Shown: positions 16,377 to 24,788, counted from the first letter of the stretch. The stretch is 46,880 nt of DNA from an uncultured Opitutia bacterium (GCA_903825285.1 CAIJZY010000028.1:1-46880), one strand, 5' to 3'. Numbers and translations are program-made. Notes: a model not told the origin generated them from the letters alone.

Positions 16377-16547
16377 GGCGGTGGGAGCAGGCCGGGCGGC
16401 GGCCGGGCCGGCCCGCCTTTCTCGATACCGCGTCCCCCGGTCCGCACAATTCGCAAAGCCCCGCAGGACAAGATATGCGCAGAGATTGGCAACCTGCACC
16501 GTGCCGACCGGCCCGAAAGCGGGTTCAATAGGACCCGCACCTCCGCC

Positions 16548-17861
16548 ATGTCACCGTTCACCTTCATCGACGCCTTCCTGCTGAGGGCCTTTCGGTTCCG
16601 GACCCGGGGGTTCCTGCACATGGAGGAGGCCCCGGGCACCGTCCCGCCCGCGCCGCGCCAGGGCAGCGGCTACCTCTACGTGCACGTGCCGTTCTGCGAG
16701 GTGCTCTGCCCGTTCTGCTCCTTCCACCGCGTGCAGCACCAGCACGGCCAGGCGCAGCGGTATTTCGCCTCCCTGCGGAAGGAGATCCGCGCCTACCACG
16801 CGGCCGGCTACCGGTTCAACGGCGCCTACTTCGGCGGCGGCACGCCCACCACCGAGCCAGCCGAGCTGGTCGAGACCATGGAGCTCGTCCGGGAGCTCTT
16901 CGGCGTCCGCGACATCTCGGTCGAGACCAACCCCAAGGACCTCCGCCCCGAGATCCTCGAGCCGCTCCGCGCCGCGGGGGTCACCCGGCTGTCGGTCGGC
17001 GTGCAGAGCTTCGACGACCAGCTGCTCAAGGAGATGGACCGGTACGAGAAGTACGGCTCGAGCGCGGAGATCCAGGCGCGCCTCCGGGCCGCGGCCGGGA
17101 TGTTCCCCACCCTCAACGTCGACCTGATCTTCAACCAGCCGCACCAGAGCATCGCCTCGCTCGAGCGCGACCTGGACATCCTCCAGGGGCTCGGCCCGAA
17201 CCAGGTGTCGTTCTACCCGCTCATGACCTCCCCCACCGTGGCCCGGCGCATGGCCGGCGCGATGGGGCTGCCGGACCACCGGCGGCTGCGGGACTTCTTC
17301 AAGGTGATCGTCCGCCGGCTGCAGCCCGAGTTCACGCCGTCCTCCGCGTGGTGCTTCACGCGGCGCGGGCACGGCAGCGACGAGTACATCGTGGACGCCG
17401 ACTACTACGTCGGCGTGGGCAGCGGGGCGTTCAGCTTCCTCGACGGCACGCTCTACACGACCACGTTCTCCCTCGAGACCTACCGCCAGCGCATCGCCCA
17501 GGGCCTGACGGGCATCACCACGATGCACCGGCTCCGGCCCGGCGAGCTCATGCGGTACGAGCTGCTCATGCGCATGTTCGGCCTCCGGCTCGACCGCGAG
17601 TGGGCGCTGCGCCGCCACGGGCCGCGCTTCTTCCGCCGGCTCTGGGGCGAGCTGCGCACGCTCGAGCTGCTCGGCGCCGCCCGCCGCGACGACCGCGGCT
17701 GGCAGCTCACCGAGCGCGGCATGTACTGGCTCATGCTGATGATGTCGGCGTTCTTCGAGTCCGTGAACGGCTACCGCGACGCCATGCGCGCCCGCGTGGC
17801 CATCGAGCAGCAGGAAAGCACGACCCTGTGCATCCCCGCCGCCGCCACGGCCGGGAAGTGA
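16548..17861 (+). CDS. HemN/HemW-like radical SAM protein (coproporphyrinogen III oxidase family)
   Basis: A 437-residue protein, start ATG 16548. The [4Fe-4S] motif C-x3-C-x2-C is in VPFCEVLCPFCSFH (Cys 50, 54, 57), followed by GGGTPT (SAM-binding), SVGVQSFDD and NVDLIFNQPHQS, all in the order of HemN/HemW proteins. A C-terminal winged-helix-like domain (LRPGELMRYELLMRMFGL) is present. The family covers oxygen-independent coproporphyrinogen oxidase, the HemW haem chaperone and anaerobic haem-opening enzymes, and the exact member is not decided here. The divergent URO-D triplet makes a shared tetrapyrrole or methyl-transfer role attractive but unproven. A RAYT gene follows. Confidence 0.82.
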   Translation: MSPFTFIDAFLLRAFRFRTRGFLHMEEAPGTVPPAPRQGSGYLYVHVPFCEVLCPFCSFHRVQHQHGQAQRYFASLRKEIRAYHAAGYRFNGAYFGGGTPTTEPAELVETMELVRELFGVRDISVETNPKDLRPEILEPLRAAGVTRLSVGVQSFDDQLLKEMDRYEKYGSSAEIQARLRAAAGMFPTLNVDLIFNQPHQSIASLERDLDILQGLGPNQVSFYPLMTSPTVARRMAGAMGLPDHRRLRDFFKVIVRRLQPEFTPSSAWCFTRRGHGSDEYIVDADYYVGVGSGAFSFLDGTLYTTTFSLETYRQRIAQGLTGITTMHRLRPGELMRYELLMRMFGLRLDREWALRRHGPRFFRRLWGELRTLELLGAARRDDRGWQLTERGMYWLMLMMSAFFESVNGYRDAMRARVAIEQQESTTLCIPAAATAGK

Positions 17862-17867
17862 GTGAAT

Positions 17868-17893
17868 GTAGGGCGGGGTCGCCGACCCCGCCT
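17868..17893. repeat. REP palindrome, left flank of RAYT gene
   Basis: The 26-bp unit contains GGCGGGGTC (17872-17880) and GACCCCGCC (17884-17892) around a 3-base loop, with a GTAGG head. It is the exact reverse complement of 18452-18477. It begins 6 bases after the radical SAM stop codon and may also act as that gene's transcript end. Confidence 0.85.
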
Positions 17894-17942
17894 AGCGCCT
17901 GCAAACAAATGTGCGTGTGACCACGTGCCGGCTCGCTGCCGC

Positions 17943-18434
17943 ATGTTGGATTTTCAGTTTGGGTGGATGCCCGGGCGCGAACACCTGTGCAGGCTCTCAA
18001 ATGTTTGGTCCGACCATCCGGTCTATTTTCTCACCACCTGTACCTTGGGTCGGCGGCGGATTCTCACCGCGGGAGAATGTGCGGGGGTGTTGGTTGAGGC
18101 CTGGGGGTCGGCTCCGGAGCGTCACGGCTGGGCCGTGGGCCGCTACGTGATCATGCCGGACCATGTGCATTTCTTCGCCACGCCATTTCCTGCCGCCAAA
18201 CCGCTCCGTGCTTTCATGAGAGACTGGAAAAAATGGACCTCGCGCTGCCTGGTGCGGCCTGGGACGCCCGTGGGTCCAGTGTGGCAGGCAGAGTTCTTCG
18301 ACCATCTCCTGCGGTCCCCTCGCAGTTACTCCGAAAAATGGGATTATGTGCGCGACAACCCGGTCAGGGCTGGATTGGTGGCCAATCCCAATGATTGGCC
18401 GTACTCGGGCGAATGTGTGGACCTAAGCTGGTAG
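17943..18434 (+). CDS. REP-associated tyrosine transposase (RAYT), Y1/HUH family
   Basis: A 163-residue single-strand DNA nuclease of the IS200-like Y1_Tnp family. Visible parts: YFLTTCTLGRRRIL (first strand of the fold), the HUH metal motif in MPDHVHFF, and the nucleophilic Tyr in KWDYVRDNPVRAGLV. Start ATG 17943 (MLDFQFGWMPGREHL) is preferred to an upstream GTG at 17862, which would translate through the left REP. Proteins of this type nick and rejoin REP hairpins. Base composition is visibly less GC-rich than in neighbouring genes, consistent with foreign origin or relaxed selection. It is complete, with no frameshift. Confidence 0.9.
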   Translation: MLDFQFGWMPGREHLCRLSNVWSDHPVYFLTTCTLGRRRILTAGECAGVLVEAWGSAPERHGWAVGRYVIMPDHVHFFATPFPAAKPLRAFMRDWKKWTSRCLVRPGTPVGPVWQAEFFDHLLRSPRSYSEKWDYVRDNPVRAGLVANPNDWPYSGECVDLSW

Positions 18435-18451
18435 TTCGCGCGATGTCCCAC

Positions 18452-18477
18452 AGGCGGGGTCGGCGACCCCGCCCTAC
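18452..18477. repeat. REP palindrome, right flank of RAYT gene
   Basis: The exact reverse complement of the left unit at 17868-17893, starting 17 bases after the RAYT stop and ending 30 bases before the end of the convergent membrane-protein gene. The pair is in head-to-head REPIN-like orientation with the transposase gene in between. Confidence 0.85.
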
Positions 18478-18507
18478 ACCAGCCGCCTTCGGTGACTCGA
18501 CAATTGC

Positions 18508-19071
18508 CTACGTCACCCAGTCTTCCGGGCTCGCCGCCGCGGCGGGCGGCACCACCGGCCGCAGTCGCGCGGCCAGCGCCTGCCCCACGGGCTCGCGCCG
18601 GCGGGAGTAGTAGCGGGCCATCCCGCCCTGGTAGAGCAGCGTGACCACCGCCACGGTGGCGTACGTCAGGTAAAAAATCAGCCGGACCAGCGGCAGGATC
18701 GCGGCGACGTCGAGTCCCGCCTCGGTCAGCTGGCTGCGCATGTCGGGCGTCAGGCCGCCGAGGGCGGTGTCGCTGTCGAAGCTCGCGAAACGCGTGACGC
18801 AGTACGCCAGGATCGCGCCGAGCACGATCCATTGCGCGCGGATCAGCCGGTCCACGCCCGCCGCGTCGCCGCGCAGCAGGGTCCGCCGGCCGTTCAGTTC
18901 CATCCAGCCGCCGTAGGCGACCACCAGGCCCACGCCCGCACCGACGAGGTCGCCGAAGGCCAGCGAAACCAGCGTGCCGAGGCCGGCGATGATGAGCACA
19001 CTCAGCCCGTTGCCCTTCGCAAGGCGCAGTACGCGGCGGAGCGTCTCCTCGGGCAGCGCGGGCGGTTTCAT
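18508..19071 (-). CDS. Small multi-spanning membrane protein, unknown function
   Basis: A 187-residue protein with start ATG 19071 (MKPPALPEETLRRVLRLAKG). Hydrophobic segments appear near residues 22-60 (two closely spaced), about 80-95 (WIVLGAILAYCVTRFASF) and about 130-150 (LVRLIFYLTYATVAVVTLLY). A basic tail follows (MARYYSRRREPVGQALAARL). No family is recognised. It diverges from the GH5-like gene over 136 bases. Frames that start further upstream would run into that gene's promoter and are not favoured. Confidence 0.65.
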   Translation of the reverse strand: MKPPALPEETLRRVLRLAKGNGLSVLIIAGLGTLVSLAFGDLVGAGVGLVVAYGGWMELNGRRTLLRGDAAGVDRLIRAQWIVLGAILAYCVTRFASFDSDTALGGLTPDMRSQLTEAGLDVAAILPLVRLIFYLTYATVAVVTLLYQGGMARYYSRRREPVGQALAARLRPVVPPAAAASPEDWVT

Positions 19072-19207
19072 CGGCGCGGAGCGTGCCCCGACCTCGCCAG
19101 CTCCGCCAGCCCATTTCCGGCCGCCGCCGGGAGGGATTGCCTTGTCTCCCCGCCGCCCCGCGGCGCATCCTGCGGACAGCTGCGTGGCAGCGGGAGGAAT
19201 TTCGGCC

Positions 19208-20560
19208 ATGAAAATCATCCAAGTGCATCCGTCGGGCTGGGGATTCCGCGAACAGGGCGGCGGCGCCGCGTTCACCCCGTGGGGCTGCAACTACTACGAC
19301 CCTGAAACCGGCTGGCCGCCGCAGATCTGGACCCGGTTTGACCCCGGCCGCGTCCGCGCGCACTTCGGCCAGATCCGCGCGGTCGGCGGCAACGTCATCC
19401 GCGTGTTCGCGTCCGTCGCGCGCCTGCTCGACTCACCGACGCGGGTGAACCGTGCCGGCCTCGCAAAGATGGAGCGGATGCTCGCCCTCGCCGAGGCCGC
19501 CGGCCTGCGCGTGATCTGGTCCGGTCCCGGCTCCTGGGAGGGCACGCCCCGGTGGTGGCGCGAGTCCACGACGTACGAGGGCTACGCCCGGCCCGACCTG
19601 ATCCGGGCGCAGGCGACCGCGTGGCGCGGGCTGGCCGCGGCGATGCGCGGCCACCCGGCGCTGCTGGCGTACGAGCTGCACAACGAGCCGTTCGCGCCGT
19701 GGCAGGACTCGCCCGCCCTGCGCGCCGCCTGGCGCCGGTGGCGCGCGCGGCACGCCCCGCGGGCGCCGGCGACCCCGCCCTGCCCTGTCCCGCCGTTGAA
19801 CCAGAACTGGACCGCCGACTTCCAGCGCTTCCGCGAGCGCGTCGCCCTCGACTACGTCGCGCGCATGACCGCGGCGATCCGCGCGGGGGACGACACGCAC
19901 CTGCTCACGATCGGCCTGCACCAGAAGAGCGCGCCCTTCGACTGGTACCCGCCCGACCCCTACGCGGCGTTCAACGCCCACCAGCTGGCGCCGCTCCTCG
20001 ACTACACGTCCATCCACTTCTACCCGCACCACCTGTTCCACCCGAGCCTCTACCGCGACCCGTACGAGTCCCGCGCGGCCATGGCCGAGACCTTCCTGCA
20101 CGCGCGGGCGGTCGCGCGCTACGTGCGCACGCCCGGGCAGCCCGTCGTGATGGAGGAGTGCGGCTGGTACAGCGGCACGGATGTGCTCATGGCCAACCGC
20201 GAGCTGTCCGCCGGCTCCGAGGCCCAGCAGACCGCGTGGTGCCGCGGGCTCGTCGCGGCCACGCGCGGCGATGTCTGCGGCTGGCTGTTCTGGCCGTACC
20301 GCGACACGCCCAGCTCGCTCGACACGAGCCGGTCCAGCGGCTTCTACGACGCCCGCGGCCGCCTGAAGGACTGGGGCCGCGCCTTCGCGCGGCTGGCCCC
20401 CGCGATCACGCGCCGGATCCCGGAGCGCGCCGTGGGCACGGTGCGGCTGCGGGCCGACGTGCGCCAGCTCACGACCCAGCCCGCGGCGGTCAAGCGCTGC
20501 CGCGCGGCGTACGTCGCCGCGTTCCGCCGGGGGCAGACGGTGGACTTCGCGCGCCGCTAG
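19208..20560 (+). CDS. GH5-like (clan GH-A) glycoside hydrolase, cytosolic
   Basis: A 450-residue protein without a signal peptide, start ATG 19208. ALLAYELHNEPFAPW carries the clan GH-A Asn-Glu acid/base pair and PVVMEECGWYSGTD carries the nucleophile Glu; DYTSIHFYPHHLF and CGWLFWPYRDTPSS are typical flanking strands. Clan GH-A members include mannanases, beta-mannosidases and cellulases, but the exact substrate is not evident. Lack of an export signal suggests action on imported oligosaccharides. Its last four bases overlap the 3' end of the convergent membrane-protein gene. Confidence 0.82.
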   Translation: MKIIQVHPSGWGFREQGGGAAFTPWGCNYYDPETGWPPQIWTRFDPGRVRAHFGQIRAVGGNVIRVFASVARLLDSPTRVNRAGLAKMERMLALAEAAGLRVIWSGPGSWEGTPRWWRESTTYEGYARPDLIRAQATAWRGLAAAMRGHPALLAYELHNEPFAPWQDSPALRAAWRRWRARHAPRAPATPPCPVPPLNQNWTADFQRFRERVALDYVARMTAAIRAGDDTHLLTIGLHQKSAPFDWYPPDPYAAFNAHQLAPLLDYTSIHFYPHHLFHPSLYRDPYESRAAMAETFLHARAVARYVRTPGQPVVMEECGWYSGTDVLMANRELSAGSEAQQTAWCRGLVAATRGDVCGWLFWPYRDTPSSLDTSRSSGFYDARGRLKDWGRAFARLAPAITRRIPERAVGTVRLRADVRQLTTQPAAVKRCRAAYVAAFRRGQTVDFARR

Positions 20561-21771
20561 ACCACCTGCGTCTTCGCCGCCACGCCGCCGAAGAGCTCGC
20601 GGAGCACGCTCCACGCGCGGCGCAGGCCGGCGTCGCGCACGCCGCCGCCGAGCAGGTAGGCGCGGGCGAGGACGTCCTCATGGCCGCGGTAGCGCGGGGG
20701 CAGGATGAAGAGCGTGCCGGTGCGTTCCGTCGAGATGCTCGAGAAGAAGAGCCCGCGGCCCACTGCGAGCTCCGCCTTGTCGGCCGTCACAGCCGCGCTG
20801 CGCTCCGGCAGCACCAGCCACGGGCGGTAGAAGAACTCGAGCGCGCCGTTGGACCGCAGCACCAGCCGGCCGTAGGTGCGCGGGGGCACCGTGGCGAGGT
20901 TGGCGCCCGCGAAGAGGCGGTTGTCGTTCTCCGCGGGGGTGAACCGGTGGCGCCGCAGTGTGAAGAAATCCCAGCAGAACACCGAGCCGAACACCGTGAG
21001 CCGGAAGGACCAGCCCGCCACGAAGTACGCGACGATGATCACCCCCACCGACAGCGCGGCACCGACCCACGGGTTAAGCGTGGCCGAGACCGTCAGGAGG
21101 CCGAGCAGCGCGGTGCGCAGGCCCTTGAGCGCCGCGTCGACCGCGCCCCACGGGCTCAGGAGGATCAGCACGTTGATCGCGTGCGACGCCATCCAGACGA
21201 TCACGAACATCGCGACTCCGAACGGCACGGTGAGCAGGTCGAGCAGCCACGAGAGATCCATTGTGCCCAGCGGCAGCATCGCCAGCCCGTGGGTCGCGAG
21301 CCCCGGGTCCGCGGCGGCGGTCCCGCTGCCCGCGACCAGCTTGGAGAGCGTGTTCATCGTCAGCGGAATCACGGCGCCCGCCGCCACCAGGCCGCTGGCC
21401 TTGTTCTCCATCGTCTCGAGCACATCGAGCGGCTTCTTGAACCCCGGCGGCAGCACCGCCCCGAGGCTGTCCTTGCACGCGCAGAGGCCGACGACGAGCA
21501 GCGCCGGCAGGAAGAAGCTCCACTGGGCGAACCACGGCAGCTTGGCCCGCGCCGCGCGGTCCGGCGCCCGCACGTTCAGGTACGCGCCATAGGCCGCGGT
21601 GCCGAGCAGCGGCGAGATCGCGATGCCGGTCACGGTGGAGACCGCGCTGGCCAGGGCGACTCCTGGCGGTTTTGCCGGCGCCGGTGCCGCGGGCGCGGTC
21701 GCCGCCGGCAGCGGCACCGCGAGCATCAGACAAAATCCCAGCGTGAGAAACAATCGGGGCAGTCGTTTCAT
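20557..21771 (-). CDS. Membrane protein with N-terminal signal, unknown function
   Basis: A 404-residue protein. A signal-like N-terminus (RLFLTLGFCLMLAVPLPAAT) and an Ala/Pro-rich stretch are followed by several membrane segments (SFFLPALLVVGLCACK, WLLDLLTVPFGVAMFVIVWM, VGAALSVGVIIVAYFVAGWS). The final third is soluble (LATVPPRTYGRLVLRSNGAL, then FFSSISTERTGTLFILPPRY). No family is recognised. It ends tail-to-tail with the GH5-like gene, overlapping by four bases, and is separated by 46 bases from the next minus-strand gene upstream region. Confidence 0.7.
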   Translation of the reverse strand: MKRLPRLFLTLGFCLMLAVPLPAATAPAAPAPAKPPGVALASAVSTVTGIAISPLLGTAAYGAYLNVRAPDRAARAKLPWFAQWSFFLPALLVVGLCACKDSLGAVLPPGFKKPLDVLETMENKASGLVAAGAVIPLTMNTLSKLVAGSGTAAADPGLATHGLAMLPLGTMDLSWLLDLLTVPFGVAMFVIVWMASHAINVLILLSPWGAVDAALKGLRTALLGLLTVSATLNPWVGAALSVGVIIVAYFVAGWSFRLTVFGSVFCWDFFTLRRHRFTPAENDNRLFAGANLATVPPRTYGRLVLRSNGALEFFYRPWLVLPERSAAVTADKAELAVGRGLFFSSISTERTGTLFILPPRYRGHEDVLARAYLLGGGVRDAGLRRAWSVLRELFGGVAAKTQVV

Positions 21772-21817
21772 GGCGGCGACGCTACGGGACGAGCGGCGCC
21801 GCGCAAGCCGGAGCGAG

Positions 21818-23827
21818 CTAGCGACGGTCGCGCTCGAGGTTCAGCCAGGCGACCTCCTTCGGCGTGAGGGTCACGCCGAGGCAGCCGAGCGAGTCGGCGG
21901 TCTCGCTGATCTGGCGCGGGCCGATCAGCGCGAAGGTCGGGAAGGGCTGCTGGAGCACATAGGCGGCGGCGATGTTGATCGGCGACACGCCCTTGGCCTG
22001 CGCCAGCTCCACCGCGCGGTCGCGGCGGGCGAAGTTGTCGTCCGCATACCAGCAGCGCACGAGCTGGGAATCCTCCAGCCGGTCGCGGCCGGCCCGCGCG
22101 GTGAAGAACCCGCGTGCCTGGCTGGACCACGCCAGCAGCGGGGTCTGCGACCGCTTGAGCCACTTGCGCGACTCCGCGTCGCTCGCCGCCTCGCAGCCCG
22201 CCCACGGCGGCTGCACCATGCGCGCGAGGCTGAAGTTGTTGCTGAGCACGCCGAAGCCCTGCCGGCCCTTCCGCGCGGCGTAGCGGTTCGCCGCCTTCAG
22301 GCGCGCGAGGGTCCAGTTCGACCCGCCGAAAACCTTGATGCGGCCCGCGGCCACGTGCTCGTTCAGCACGTCCACGAACTCGCCCACCGGGATGTCCAGG
22401 TTGTCCCGGTGCATGAGGTAGATGTCGAGGTAGTCCGTCTTGAGCCGGTCGAGCGTGATGTGCAGCTGCTCCGTCAGGCCCTCGGGCGTGCAGCAGGGCG
22501 TGTGCGCGCCCTTGCCGATCACGATGGCCTGGCCGCGGATGCCGCGGTTGCGGATCCACTGGCCCAGCAGCTGCTCCTGCAGGCCGTTGCCATAGACGAA
22601 GGCCGTGTCGAACGCGTTGCCGCCGCGCTCGACGTAGTCGTCCCACACCGCCGCGCCGTGCGGCATCGTCGTCTGGTTGTCGCAGCCCATCACGAGCCGC
22701 GCCATCGGCTGCGGCAGCCCCGCCAGCGGGGCGTAGATCATGGGCGCGTCCGCGCGGCGCGCGAGCGGGCGGCGCGCATGCGTGTGCAGGAAGTTCTCCG
22801 GCTTCTCCGCCTCGTAGACCAGGCCGAGGGCGGCGCGCCACGCGTCGAGCGCGGCGAGGTTGCCCAGCGTGTCGGCCCCGGGCATCGCCGGCACGTCCGT
22901 CGCGCCGGCCGCCACCGCCGCGGCGAAGGCGTCGGCCTCGAGGCCGTAGAGGTGGTCGGGCGTCGTCGCGGAGATCTCCTCCGGCGTCGCGCCGGAACGG
23001 CCGAGGGTGAAGGCGCACGCGCCGTTCTCGCCCGCGGGGATCCAGGGCCCGGGCACGTGGATCCAGCCGCCGCTGCCGTAGATGCGCGCGGAGTTGTCCT
23101 GCCCCAGGCCGATGCCGGTCGCCACCTGCGCGACGACGCCGGACGCGAACTTCAGCGTCGCCGCGGCATAGACGTCCACGCCGGTCTGCGGATGCAGGTG
23201 CCCGGCGCCGGTCACGCTGACGGGATCAAGGAAGGGCTGGCCCGCCGCCGCGCCGGCGATCAGGCGCGCGAAGGAGACGGGATAGCAGCCGACGTCGAGG
23301 ATGCCGCCGCCGCCGAGGGCGTTGCTCCAGAGCCGGGCCTCGGCGTTGAAGCCGGCGGCAAAGCTGAAGGTGGCCTGGATGAGCTTCACCTCGCCGATCG
23401 CGCCGGAGCGCACCAGCTCGACCAGCTTCGCGGTCTGCGGGTGGCAGCGGTACATGAACGCCTCCATCAGCAGCACCTGGTGCTCGCGGCACACCTGGGC
23501 CGCGACCATCGCCTCGGCCTGGTTCAGCCCGAGCGGCTTCTCGCAGAGCACGTGCTTGCCGGCCTCCGCGGCCCGGATGATCCAGGCGAGATGCTGCGGG
23601 TGCGGCGTGGCGACGTAGACCGCCTGGACGGTCGGGTCGGCGAGCAGCGCCTCGTAGCTGCCATGGGCCCGCGGCACCTTGAACTCCGCGGCGAAGCGGT
23701 CGGCCGCGGCCTGCGTCCGGCTGCCGACGGCCGCCAGGCGGCCAAGCTTTGAGTGGGCAACGCCGGTGGCGAAGATGCCCGCGATGCGGCCGGTGCTCAG
23801 GAGGCCCCAGTTCAGCGGAGTACTCAT
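21818..23827 (-). CDS. Fusion of Gfo/Idh/MocA oxidoreductase and aldo/keto reductase
   Basis: A 669-residue uninterrupted frame from ATG 23827. Residues 1 to about 345 are a Gfo/Idh/MocA dehydrogenase: LLSTGRIAGIFATGV (Rossmann start), AVYVATPHPQHLAWI, GKHVLCEKPLGLN with the EKP motif, and GGGGILDVGCYPVSF. Residues from about 363 form a complete aldo/keto reductase with tetrad Asp407, Tyr412, Lys439 and His473 (NAFDTAFVYGNG, VIGKGAH, YLMHRDN). The linker is short (HTHARRPLARRADAP). Both halves are NAD(P)-dependent, so the protein may carry out two successive sugar or polyol redox steps or recycle cofactor locally. ATG 22741 could act as an internal start for the second half. Confidence 0.88.
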   Translation of the reverse strand: MSTPLNWGLLSTGRIAGIFATGVAHSKLGRLAAVGSRTQAAADRFAAEFKVPRAHGSYEALLADPTVQAVYVATPHPQHLAWIIRAAEAGKHVLCEKPLGLNQAEAMVAAQVCREHQVLLMEAFMYRCHPQTAKLVELVRSGAIGEVKLIQATFSFAAGFNAEARLWSNALGGGGILDVGCYPVSFARLIAGAAAGQPFLDPVSVTGAGHLHPQTGVDVYAAATLKFASGVVAQVATGIGLGQDNSARIYGSGGWIHVPGPWIPAGENGACAFTLGRSGATPEEISATTPDHLYGLEADAFAAAVAAGATDVPAMPGADTLGNLAALDAWRAALGLVYEAEKPENFLHTHARRPLARRADAPMIYAPLAGLPQPMARLVMGCDNQTTMPHGAAVWDDYVERGGNAFDTAFVYGNGLQEQLLGQWIRNRGIRGQAIVIGKGAHTPCCTPEGLTEQLHITLDRLKTDYLDIYLMHRDNLDIPVGEFVDVLNEHVAAGRIKVFGGSNWTLARLKAANRYAARKGRQGFGVLSNNFSLARMVQPPWAGCEAASDAESRKWLKRSQTPLLAWSSQARGFFTARAGRDRLEDSQLVRCWYADDNFARRDRAVELAQAKGVSPINIAAAYVLQQPFPTFALIGPRQISETADSLGCLGVTLTPKEVAWLNLERDRR

Positions 23828-23904
23828 GCCGCCACCATGGGGGATTCCGCGGCGGCAACGCAAGCGGACCCCGGCCGAATATTCCTCCCACCAAGGCCCG
23901 CAGG

Positions 23905-23979
23905 CGAAAATTCGAAATCCGAAATGGGCTGGGCCGCGGGTCACCCGGCGGGACCCGGATTTCCGCCTTTGAATTTCCC
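23905..23979. repeat. Imperfect inverted repeat (CGAAATCC type) in a divergent promoter
   Basis: CGAAAATTCGAAATCCGAAAT (23905-23925, last base excluded from the core) pairs imperfectly with GGATTTCCGCCTTTGAATTT further on (to 23979). A GGGTC/GACCC pair lies inside (23938-23942, 23952-23956). It is conspicuously AT-richer than its surroundings. It occupies the 174-base gap between the fused oxidoreductase and the RNA methyltransferase, so it may affect either promoter or be another dispersed repeat. Confidence 0.4.
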
Positions 23980-24001
23980 GTCCGCCGGCTGAAGCTCCGC
24001 C

Positions 24002-24739
24002 ATGCTGACGAAAGCCGACTTCCAGCGCCTGCGCGCGCTGCGCGAGAAGAAGCACCGCGAGGAGCTCGGCCAGTTCGTCGTCGAGGGGCCGAAGGTCGTC
24101 GCGGAGCTGCTCGCCGCCGGCTTCGGGTTCGAGCAGGTCTACGCCACGGCCGAGGGCGCGGCCCTCCTCCCGCCGCGCCAACCCGCCACCGCCGTCACCG
24201 CCGAGGAGATGGCGCGGATCAGCCACTTCCCCACGCCGTCGCCGCTCCTCGCCGTCGGCCGGATCCAGCGCCCGCCACTTGCCGCCGGCGCGCTCGACCG
24301 GGGCCTGACACTCGCGCTCGACGGGGTGCAGGACGCCGGGAACGTCGGCACGCTGCTGCGCATCGCGGACTGGTTCGCCCTCGACCGCGTCGTGCTCTCC
24401 CCGACCTGCGCCGACCTCTTCCATCAGAAGGTCATCAATGCGAGCATGGGCTCGTTCGCCCGGGTCCGCGCCCACACCGCCGACCTCGCCGCGGCGCTCG
24501 CCGCGACCACCGTGCCGGTGCTGGGCTGCGACCTTTCCGGGGACGACGTCCACACGCTCCCGGCCCTGCGCGATGCCGTGATCGTCGTGGGCCGCGAAGG
24601 CTCGGGCCTGTCCGAGGCCGTGAAGCGCCGCGTGACGCGCTTCGTGACGATCCCCCGTTTCGGCGCCGCGGAATCGCTCAACGCCGGCGTTGCCGCCGCC
24701 ATTGTCTGCGACAACCTCCGCCGGGCGCTCGGCCGGTAG
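24002..24739 (+). CDS. SpoU/TrmH-family RNA 2'-O-ribose methyltransferase
   Basis: A 245-residue SPOUT methyltransferase acting on rRNA or tRNA with SAM. The N-terminal substrate-binding part reads FVVEGPKVVAELLAAGF. The three SPOUT motifs are LDGVQDAGNVGTLLRIADWF (motif 1), VVGREGSGLSEAV (motif 2) and IPRFGAAESLNAGVAAAIV (motif 3, knot region). The length is normal for RlmB/TrmH-like proteins; the exact nucleotide target is not predictable. The efflux operon starts 49 bases downstream on the same strand but is functionally unrelated. Confidence 0.92.
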   Translation: MLTKADFQRLRALREKKHREELGQFVVEGPKVVAELLAAGFGFEQVYATAEGAALLPPRQPATAVTAEEMARISHFPTPSPLLAVGRIQRPPLAAGALDRGLTLALDGVQDAGNVGTLLRIADWFALDRVVLSPTCADLFHQKVINASMGSFARVRAHTADLAAALAATTVPVLGCDLSGDDVHTLPALRDAVIVVGREGSGLSEAVKRRVTRFVTIPRFGAAESLNAGVAAAIVCDNLRRALGR

Positions 24740-24788
24740 GTTGGCGGCACCGCGTCCCCGCTTCCGTGTCGCACCCCATCGTCCCGGC

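Larger units (their letters stand above)
17868..18477 (+). mobile_element. RAYT gene bracketed by perfect inverted REPs
   Basis: A 610-bp unit: REP, single HUH transposase gene, REP in inverted orientation. The outer 26-bp units are identical in reverse complement. No target-site duplication can be confirmed by eye. RAYTs are usually domesticated single-copy genes, not active insertion sequences, and the REPs are their proposed substrates. Confidence 0.75.

Noticed and set aside
14356-16449. A single 697-codon frame that could be read as one large URO-D fusion
   Set aside because: Only the last 356 codons encode a URO-D protein; the upstream part is out of frame with the genuine first URO-D gene and reads as Arg/Ala-rich noise. 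Two overlapping genes explain the region.
15441-16547. N-terminal extension of the radical SAM protein to 806 residues
   Set aside because: It is antisense to the first URO-D gene and low in complexity; ATG 16548 gives a normal family start.
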